A stretch of 64,000 bases of DNA, taken from the NCBI RefSeq assembly GCF_018145655.1, contig NZ_JAGSSY010000001.1, positions 124,001-188,000 on the forward strand, written 5' to 3'. The DNA is from Campylobacter anatolicus. Lineage in GTDB: Bacteria; Campylobacterota; Campylobacteria; Campylobacterales; Campylobacteraceae. Both the position numbers and the translations under genes were made by a program. The notes beneath the pieces were generated by a model. The model did not search any database and was not told the DNA's origin. It worked only from the letters and a program-made list of their open reading frames with translations. Positions 57,696-64,000 of this stretch are shown piece by piece (position 1 is the first letter of the stretch; each line of letters begins with the position of its first letter).

Positions 57696-58223
57696 ATGAA
57701 TATTAGCATTGTAGGCAGACAGCTTGAACTAACAGAACCTATCAAAGAGTATATACAAAATGCCTTTGATACTCTCAGTAAATACAACCTTGATATCATC
57801 TCAGGCAGATGTGTCGTAGCGGCGGATGAAAGACAAGGCAAAAAGGGTTTTAGTGCTGACTTTTCACTAAATATGGCACATAAAGATACAATCGTTATCC
57901 GCCAAAGAGACAAAGATCTCTATGCGGCTATTGATCTTGCAATAGATCGTGCCTCAAAGGTGCTTCGTCGTGAGCATGACAAGGCAACAACTGTAAAAGG
58001 CAAAGATGAAGGAAAAGAGATACGTGCTAGAATAGGCGAAGAAAAGATTGAAGGCATTGATGAGATCGTGCCTATGGAGCTTGAACTATACAAGCCACTT
58101 GAGATAGAAGAGGCACTTGAGAAGCTTAAAAATAGCGACTTACAGTTTTATGTATTTAACGATATAGATGCTAGAATGCGTGTGATATATAAACGCACAG
58201 ACGGCAAATTCGGACTTTATTAA
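57696..58223 (+). CDS. hpf: ribosome hibernation promoting factor (long form)
   Basis: Encodes 175 residues: an N-terminal HPF/YfiA domain (about 1-95; NISIVGRQLELTEPIKEYI, RDKDLYAAIDLAIDRASKVLRR) and a C-terminal dimerisation domain (about 120-175; PLEIEEALEKLKNSDLQFYVF). The long form makes 100S ribosome dimers in stationary phase. AAGGAG precedes the ATG. A terminator follows. Confidence 0.95.
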   Translation: MNISIVGRQLELTEPIKEYIQNAFDTLSKYNLDIISGRCVVAADERQGKKGFSADFSLNMAHKDTIVIRQRDKDLYAAIDLAIDRASKVLRREHDKATTVKGKDEGKEIRARIGEEKIEGIDEIVPMELELYKPLEIEEALEKLKNSDLQFYVFNDIDARMRVIYKRTDGKFGLY

Positions 58224-58229
58224 ATTTTT

Positions 58230-58245
58230 AGGGCAACTTTGCCCT
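58230..58245 (+). terminator. terminator of hpf
   Basis: AGGGCA, an ACTT loop and TGCCCT form a 6-bp stem, followed by ACTCTTTTAAA, 6 bases after the stop. Confidence 0.75.
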
Positions 58246-58318
58246 ACTCTTTTAAATTTAAAACTAATCTTATGAACTTTGCTAAAAAATATAAATTTAA
58301 ACCGCTAAAACAGCTCAA

Positions 58319-59059
58319 ATGCAACTTCTAAATTTTAAAAGAGCTAGTTGGAATATCTCAATTGGTTGCAATAAAGTAAGCACGGGCTGTAAAAACTGCT
58401 ACGCTGAACGTATGGCATTGAATTTTAAGCGTCTTGGAGTAGTAGATTATAAAGATGGATTTGAGTTTAAGCTAATGCCACAGCGGCTAAACGAACCAAA
58501 AAAATACAAACACTCTACCCTATTTTTCATAAACTCAATGAGCGATATTTTCCATGAGCGTATGGATTTTACATTTTTAGATGAAATTTTAAAGGTCATA
58601 AATGCCACCCCACATCACCAATATCAAATGCTGACAAAGCGGCCACAACGTATGCGTGAATATTTCTCATCTCGCAAAGCACCACTAAATTTATGGCTTG
58701 GTACAACGATTGAGCATCAATCTATGAAAAACCGCATTGAGTTTATTAGAGATTTGGACGCTAGTGTAAAGTGGATATGCTGTGAGCCACTTGTTGGTGA
58801 CATCGGAGAATTAAATTTAAGTGGCATAAATTGGCTTGTAGCAGGTGCCGAGAGCGGAGCAAATGCACGTGAGTGCAAGATTGAGTGGATTTTAAGCTTA
58901 CAAAAACAGTGCAAAGCACAAGGTGTGGCATTTAGCTTTCATAATACGATAAGAAAACACAAAAGTGGTATAAAAGACTACAAAGACATCTCTCTTAGTC
59001 AGATACAAAATCACGAATATCCAGCGATAAAAACTGCCGAACGCTCACTTTTTGATTAA
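58319..59059 (+). CDS. DUF5131 (phage Gp37/Gp68) family protein
   Basis: Encodes 246 residues. SWNISIGCNKVSTGCKNCYAE is the family signature: C-x6-C-x2-C, similar to a radical SAM or iron-sulfur motif. FFINSMSDIFHERMDF, YQMLTKRPQRMREY, LWLGTTIEHQSM and VKWICCEPLVGDI, WLVAGAESGANAREC follow as in the family. The typical C-terminal FFKQWG motif is altered (AFSFHNTIRKHKSG). Family members are common in phages and often lie next to a three-Cys partner (TcmP), absent here. The substrate is unknown. It converges on the DUF1523 gene with a 4-base overlap. Confidence 0.82.
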   Translation: MQLLNFKRASWNISIGCNKVSTGCKNCYAERMALNFKRLGVVDYKDGFEFKLMPQRLNEPKKYKHSTLFFINSMSDIFHERMDFTFLDEILKVINATPHHQYQMLTKRPQRMREYFSSRKAPLNLWLGTTIEHQSMKNRIEFIRDLDASVKWICCEPLVGDIGELNLSGINWLVAGAESGANARECKIEWILSLQKQCKAQGVAFSFHNTIRKHKSGIKDYKDISLSQIQNHEYPAIKTAERSLFD

Positions 59060-59610
59060 ATTTTCTCAGTTTTTGGACTAAAAATTCTACCTATCCGCCT
59101 AAGACTTAATACAAGTGAGATAAATACTAAAACATATAAAACATAGCTAAGAACTGGCAACGGCTCACTCTCTGGGCTAACCGCTTCTTTGATAGTTAGA
59201 GCGTTTCTAAACTCATCAAATATAACGATACGCCATCCATAATATTTCACAACAACCATACTATCGCTATTTGCAAAACCTTGAGCCATTGCTTGAAGAT
59301 CAGCCGAGCCAAATTTAAAGTAAAATGGAAAGCTCCAGCGGGTATCTTCATTGCGATACACCATCACATCGGTGCTACCAGGCTTTTGTGTGTTTATCTG
59401 ATAAACATCACGAGTTGGTCCATCGGCTGGATTTGCCTTAGTTATCGGACCATTCTTATCCACACGCTTAACCTCCACGCCATTTACCTTTGTAATCTCA
59501 TAATGTGGTGTTATGAAATTTACTACCGCTAAAAGCATAAGATGCAAAAGCACCGCTATTACGATAATCACACGTTTTGAAACGCTTAAAATTTTATCTT
59601 TTAAACTCAT
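59056..59610 (-). CDS. DUF1523 family membrane protein
   Basis: Encodes 184 residues with a membrane helix at each end (about 12-33 and 150-168) and a periplasmic middle. VNGVEVKRVDKNGP, TRDVYQINTQKP and VYRNEDTRWSFPFYFKFGSADLQA follow the DUF1523 pattern as I remember it. Its function is unknown. It stands alone, convergent with the DUF5131 gene. Confidence 0.7.
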   Translation of the reverse strand: MSLKDKILSVSKRVIIVIAVLLHLMLLAVVNFITPHYEITKVNGVEVKRVDKNGPITKANPADGPTRDVYQINTQKPGSTDVMVYRNEDTRWSFPFYFKFGSADLQAMAQGFANSDSMVVVKYYGWRIVIFDEFRNALTIKEAVSPESEPLPVLSYVLYVLVFISLVLSLRRIGRIFSPKTEKI

Positions 59611-59846
59611 ATTATTCCCTTATTTTTAGCATATTCTAGCACGTTTTTATAAATCCACTCTGAATGTTTCAAGATGAAATTCTTATCATTTGTATACTAA
59701 ACTGATAAAAAATACGGAATATAAAGTTTTTAAAGATATGCGATATCATTACTACTATTTTTGTAATCTCATTACTTAACAACAATATAATCGTCCACTA
59801 GGCACAATATAATATAACTGTGATACTGTTTTATTTGGCGATAAGT

Positions 59847-61667
59847 TTATAAATTTCTTGCATTTAGTCGCTCTTTTGCCATCTCTGTAATATCTGCTTC
59901 GTAATCATAATAGTTAAATGTCGCCCCGTGTTGATAAGCTCCGTTTAAGATATCACCACTCCGACGGTTTTTTAGATCCAGCTCAGCTATCTTAAATCCA
60001 TCAAGCGTATTGGCAAATTCATTTAGCCGTGGAGGTACACTTTTAAGCTTTGTAAATAAAAAGCAATACCCATCTCCGCCGTTCCGCCCCACACGCCCAC
60101 GTAGCTGATGAAGCGTGGCAAGTCCTAGTCGCTCAGCACCTACAATAACTATCGTACTAAGACGTGGCAAAGAGATACCGACCTCAACAACCGTAGTTGA
60201 GAGCAATATGTCGCCATTTTGACGAAACTCACGCAAAATTTGCTCTTTCTCTTTATCTTTACCATAAGTAATATATACGTTTTTAAAATTATCCAACCAA
60301 AACTCTTGAGCCTCACTAAGACTTTGATAGTTTGAGAAACCAGAACTTTCAACGAGTGGATAGACGACAATAACTTGTTTTTTTTCTAAAATTTGAGCCT
60401 TTATATGAGCAAACAATCTACCAAAGTCGCACGACTTTACCACCTGTGTTTTGATGTGTTTTTCAAAAGGCATCTCACGCAAGAAACTAAACTCAACAAG
60501 CGATGACTGAATAAGACTGAGTGTGCGTGGTATAGGCGTGGCAGAAAACTGCACAAAATTTGGGTGCAAACCGACATCTTGAGTAAGTTGCTCTATCTTT
60601 GAACGCTGATTTGAACCAAATCTATGTTGTTCATCTACCATTACAAGTGGCGATGGTGGCAGCTCTTGATATAGCAAAACATGAGTGCCGATGATTAGAT
60701 TTGCCTCTTTTAAATTTGGATTTTTATCACCACTTTTTACTAGCGTTACTTGCATAAATTCGGGCAAAAGCCGAACCGCTTCGCTATAAATTTGCTCAGC
60801 TAATATACTAGTTGGGGCCATCAAAACCGCTGTGCGTGGATATATACTAAGAGCTGCAGCAAGCATCACAAGCGTCTTGCCACTACCCACATCACCCATT
60901 ACTACACGTCGCTTAGCCTCACTTTCTACTAGATCCTTACGTATATCAATTATGGCGTTTAGCTGGTCATTTGTCGGCATAAATGGTAAATTTCTTACCC
61001 ACTCGCTTATGTCAAAAAGCTTTAGAATTTCACTTTTAAAGTGCAGTTTTTTACTACTTAATTTTTTTATATAGTTATAAATTTCTATAAATTTAAGAGT
61101 ATTAATGCTCTCATTTTTACTATCGTTTTTACGAAGATTTGCAAGTGCTTCAATACCCTTTTGTGTAGGGCTTTGCAGACTTAAAATAAGCTCTACCTCA
61201 CTCTTATTTAGCCCCTCATCTAAAAGTGTTTCTAAGCTAAGATACTTTGCTGTGAGCGATTTTAACCGCTCATCCTTTATTTCAGTTTTGTATTTTGGCA
61301 CAATCTCACCAGTTTTTTTGATGATTTTAGGGTTTATGACTTGCCATAAGCCAAAATTATGAGTAGCGTTGCCAGTGATTATAAGTTTTTTACCCGTTTT
61401 AAAGGCACCAAAATGCCAAGATTTAGCGTTAAAGATTATAATTTTAATCGTACTTTGCCACGCTTCACACCAAGCCACACCACTTAACATCCCATTACGA
61501 GTTCTTGTGATTGATTTTATCACTACTTCTAAACAGATAGCTCCTTCTCGTGGTTTCTCACAAAGCGTTGTATCTTCATAATTTTTAGGTAGAGTTAAAG
61601 CAAGATCAAGTAAGCTTACAACGCCTATATGAGCTAGTTCTACTCTATCTTTTGAATCAAATTTCAT
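59847..61667 (-). CDS. recG: ATP-dependent DNA helicase RecG
   Basis: Encodes 606 residues, the short epsilonproteobacterial form. Walker A is MGDVGSGKTLVML, the DEQH-type box is MVDEQHRFGSNQRSK, with SATPIPRTL, STTVVEVGISLPRLS and QLRGRVGRNG. It regresses stalled forks and resolves D-loops. It overlaps the M16-type gene by 11 bases. Confidence 0.96.
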   Translation of the reverse strand: MKFDSKDRVELAHIGVVSLLDLALTLPKNYEDTTLCEKPREGAICLEVVIKSITRTRNGMLSGVAWCEAWQSTIKIIIFNAKSWHFGAFKTGKKLIITGNATHNFGLWQVINPKIIKKTGEIVPKYKTEIKDERLKSLTAKYLSLETLLDEGLNKSEVELILSLQSPTQKGIEALANLRKNDSKNESINTLKFIEIYNYIKKLSSKKLHFKSEILKLFDISEWVRNLPFMPTNDQLNAIIDIRKDLVESEAKRRVVMGDVGSGKTLVMLAAALSIYPRTAVLMAPTSILAEQIYSEAVRLLPEFMQVTLVKSGDKNPNLKEANLIIGTHVLLYQELPPSPLVMVDEQHRFGSNQRSKIEQLTQDVGLHPNFVQFSATPIPRTLSLIQSSLVEFSFLREMPFEKHIKTQVVKSCDFGRLFAHIKAQILEKKQVIVVYPLVESSGFSNYQSLSEAQEFWLDNFKNVYITYGKDKEKEQILREFRQNGDILLSTTVVEVGISLPRLSTIVIVGAERLGLATLHQLRGRVGRNGGDGYCFLFTKLKSVPPRLNEFANTLDGFKIAELDLKNRRSGDILNGAYQHGATFNYYDYEADITEMAKERLNARNL

Positions 61668-62883
61668 TTCTTAATACACAAAAACTTAGCCGATTTATCT
61701 CGCTATGAAGTGTTATAAATTCATTTAGTTCATTTAAGCTTAATTTTTGAATTTGCTCTAATTCGCTTAAAAATGTACCAAGTGGCCTACTCTCGTAAAA
61801 TTCACTTTGTGCTATATTTAGTCGTTTAAATAGTGTCTCAAGTCGTAGTGGCAGTGAGCCAAGCAAAAAATTTTTAGCCTGTGTTAGCTCACTTTTACTT
61901 ACTCCATTTTGACTAAATTTATAAATTTCGTCCTTTATAACGGCAATCGCCTCATCTTTTTTTTCGTTCTTTGTCTGCATATATCCAAAAATACCGCTAT
62001 GACTTAGAGCAAAGCTATTTCGTGCATAAGCACTATATGCCAGACCTCGCTTTACACGAATTTCTTCCATAAGTCTTGAGCCAAAACCACTCTCACCAAG
62101 GATAAATGTCGCTACTTTTGCCTTATATCGCTCTTGTTCAACCACATTAAATGGTGACCCAAAGTAGATATAGGCTTGTTCGCTAGGACGCAATATCTCG
62201 CTATTTTGCTCTTTGTTACTTGTTATAAATTTAGGTAGTTCTCTTGTCTCTCCCGCATCTAAAACACTCAAAATCTCGGTAACAAAGCTTGTATGTGTCT
62301 CACTCACATCTCCACCAAAAATAATAAATAAATTTGATAAATTCAAATGCTCTTTTATAAATTTCTTTATATCATCTAAATTCATACTTGCTACACTCTC
62401 ACTTGTGCCAATGTTTGCACGTGATAAAGGAGTGTTGGGATATAAAAGCTCCATTAGCCCACGCCTAGCGACATAATCAAAGTCATTGTCATTACTCGCT
62501 ATCTCGCCCAGCGTTACTGCCTTGCAACGGTTTAGACTTTCAGTCGTTAAATTTGGCTCTATCAAAAGATGCTTTATCATATCACACGCATAGCTAAAAT
62601 GCTCTTTTAGGCAGTTTAGCTCAATGCTAAACGTCTCAAATCCACTATCGATATTTAGGCTTATCGCACGTTGTTCAAGCAATCTTGCAAACTCGTATGA
62701 GCCAAGGCTTAAGGTACCTTCATTTAGCATATTTGCACTCATCTTAGCAACTCCTGCTTTGATGTCTCTAACCGCTCCAGCTACCTTAAATACAAGTTTT
62801 AGCGATACGACAGGCAGAGCCTTGTCGCTCTCAAAAACAGCTGGAATTTTTACATTTTTTACATCTAAATTTATTATTTTCAT
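61657..62883 (-). CDS. M16-family peptidase-like protein without the zinc motif
   Basis: Encodes 408 residues of the M16 fold. The place of HxxEH reads GVAKMSANMLNEGT, with lysine and asparagine instead of the histidines and no glutamate, so it is not a zinc protease. The second-half signature is intact (GFGSRLMEEIRVKRGLAYSAYA), as in non-catalytic M16 subunits that bind substrate. No signal peptide. In C. jejuni a homologue lies between mqnC and recG (Cj0463, from memory). A catalytic partner may be encoded elsewhere. Confidence 0.85.
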   Translation of the reverse strand: MKIINLDVKNVKIPAVFESDKALPVVSLKLVFKVAGAVRDIKAGVAKMSANMLNEGTLSLGSYEFARLLEQRAISLNIDSGFETFSIELNCLKEHFSYACDMIKHLLIEPNLTTESLNRCKAVTLGEIASNDNDFDYVARRGLMELLYPNTPLSRANIGTSESVASMNLDDIKKFIKEHLNLSNLFIIFGGDVSETHTSFVTEILSVLDAGETRELPKFITSNKEQNSEILRPSEQAYIYFGSPFNVVEQERYKAKVATFILGESGFGSRLMEEIRVKRGLAYSAYARNSFALSHSGIFGYMQTKNEKKDEAIAVIKDEIYKFSQNGVSKSELTQAKNFLLGSLPLRLETLFKRLNIAQSEFYESRPLGTFLSELEQIQKLSLNELNEFITLHSEINRLSFCVLRNEI

Positions 62884-63930
62884 TTAAAATCTCTCCAAAA
62901 TATTATAGTTTGTGTTACGTTTAGCTGGATACTCACCAATATCTTTTATTAAATTTATCATTTGTTCTTGGTTCATTCTAAAACTAGCTCCAGCAGCCTT
63001 TACTACGTTCTCCTCCATCATAGTTGATCCTAAATCGTTCGCTCCAAAAAGAAGTGCGAGTTGCCCCACGTAACTACCCTGTGTCACCCAGCTACTTTGG
63101 ATATTTTGTACGTTGTCTAAAAATAACCTTGAAACCGCAAGTAATCGTAAATAGCGGTTTGAGCTTTGTTTTACTATCTGTGGATACTCTGCAATCAAGC
63201 GTGTGTTAAGCCCTTGAAAGCTCCACAATATAAATGCACGAAATCCGCCGGTCTCATCTTGCAAATCTCTAATATGCTCCCAATGTTTAACTATCTCACG
63301 AGTGGTCTCAACCGTACCAAACATCATAGTTGCAGTCGTTTTTATACCGCACTCATGAGCCTCTTTGTGTATCCGTAGCCAATCAGCCGTATCGCACTTT
63401 TTAGGGGCGATGATGTCGCGAACGCGGTCACTTAAAATTTCTGCCCCAGCACCAGGCATAGAGTAAAGCCCTTTTGCCTTTAAACGCTTTAGTACCTCAC
63501 GAGTTGAAATTTTAGAAACTCTTGCGATATAATCAATCTCAACCGCTGAAAATCCGTGTATCGTGATGCTTGGATAGTTTTGCGTGATAAAGTCTACAAG
63601 CTCCTCGTACCACTCTATTTTTAACTTCGGATGAACGCCACCTTGAAAGAGTATCTGAGTCCCACCAATATCAATTAACTCCTCTATCTTTTTGCCGATC
63701 TCATCAAAGGATAACACATATGCGTCTTCTTCTTTTGCGTGGCGATAAAATGCACAAAATTTACAATCCACCCAGCAAACGTTAGTGTAGTTTATATTTC
63801 TATCTACAATAAATGTCGTGATTTTATCAGGGTGTAGCTCACGCTTTTTTGCTAACGCCATACGCCCAAGCTCTTGTAAGTCGGCATTTTCTATAAGTTC
63901 AACCGCTTGTTCTATACTAAGTCTATTCAA
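62884..63930 (-). CDS. mqnC: dehypoxanthine futalosine cyclase (menaquinone synthesis)
   Basis: Encodes 348 residues. The radical SAM cluster motif is C-x3-C-x2-C in NVCWVDCKFCAFYRH. FQGGVHPKLKIEWYEELV, YSMPGAGAEILSDRVRDI and TTATMMFGTVET and the C-terminal TMMEENVVKAAG are typical of MqnC. It cyclises dehypoxanthine futalosine in the futalosine route to menaquinone, the only route in Campylobacter. It is followed with no gap by the M16-type gene. The upstream 70 bases to the window edge are AT-rich and presumably hold its promoter. Confidence 0.95.
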   Translation of the reverse strand: MNRLSIEQAVELIENADLQELGRMALAKKRELHPDKITTFIVDRNINYTNVCWVDCKFCAFYRHAKEEDAYVLSFDEIGKKIEELIDIGGTQILFQGGVHPKLKIEWYEELVDFITQNYPSITIHGFSAVEIDYIARVSKISTREVLKRLKAKGLYSMPGAGAEILSDRVRDIIAPKKCDTADWLRIHKEAHECGIKTTATMMFGTVETTREIVKHWEHIRDLQDETGGFRAFILWSFQGLNTRLIAEYPQIVKQSSNRYLRLLAVSRLFLDNVQNIQSSWVTQGSYVGQLALLFGANDLGSTMMEENVVKAAGASFRMNQEQMINLIKDIGEYPAKRNTNYNILERF

Positions 63931-64000
63931 ATTTTTACCTTTAAATTTTCAGATAGTTTAGCAAAATTTGGATTAAAATTTTACAAAAATTTAATAAAAT

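Overview
The window is a stretch of an AT-rich epsilonproteobacterial chromosome, almost certainly a Campylobacter. The evidence is gene content and order: peb4-fba, the PorA-type major outer membrane proteins, the Cj0977-type flagellar virulence protein, futalosine-pathway MqnC, fliW next to bamD-lon, hrcA-grpE-dnaK, and mqnC-M16-recG. Several blocks match the C. jejuni gene order as I remember it, but they are joined differently and carry extra genes. This suggests a non-jejuni species; I cannot name it from sequence alone. There are no tRNA, rRNA, CRISPR, IS or prophage modules, so this is mostly core chromosome with small accessory insertions.

Layout. 1-3400: MotA/ExbB-like membrane protein (cut by the window edge), fba and peb4 on the minus strand, then nth. 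3744-6728 (minus): a possible operon of a Tat-exported transglutaminase-like protein, a MerT-like membrane protein, a MerP-like metal-binding protein and pepD. 6837-8438: small lipoprotein, cmoB and a Cj0977-like gene. 8571-11168: two tandem porin paralogues. 11525-17822: MBL-fold hydrolase, nadE, a DegT-family protein without the PLP lysine, lpxK, thrC, kdsB, ygbA. 18620-25676: dsbD, ppk2, the heat-shock operon hrcA-grpE-dnaK with a consensus promoter and a CIRCE operator, and a small XRE regulator pair. 26135-32605 (minus): a seven-gene collinear run, Rrf2 regulator-flhA-DHH nuclease-small acidic protein-Sel1 protein-pyrB-pyrC. 32770-34745: rpsO and a decayed gene. 34746-41246: UPF0210 and ACT proteins, hemW, tatBC, queA, a protein with a 3' G10 tract, ruvX. 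41254-49616: dprA, a YibQ-like protein and ilvC on minus; HDOD-rnr-holA-rpsF-ssb-rpsR on plus. 49776-57633: lon and bamD on minus, then fliW and a four-gene pseudopilin cluster. 57696-63930: hpf, a DUF5131 protein, a DUF1523 protein, recG, a metal-site-less M16 protein, mqnC.

How the genes work together. Much of the window is housekeeping: translation, chaperones, pyrimidine synthesis, lipid A/KDO, NAD, queuosine and menaquinone. The most unusual parts are: (i) the transglutaminase-MerT-MerP trio without a mercuric reductase; (ii) the DegT-fold protein between nadE and lpxK with no lysine in the PLP-lysine region; (iii) the pseudo-kinase/pseudo-receiver-like protein after queA whose C-terminus can be switched by a G10 tract; (iv) the pseudopilin operon with a large secreted partner; (v) the tandem porins. 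Three genes (nth, the small lipoprotein, the XRE regulator) look as if they are made from leaderless mRNAs. Functional calls rest on motif recognition and memory of families, not on database searches.
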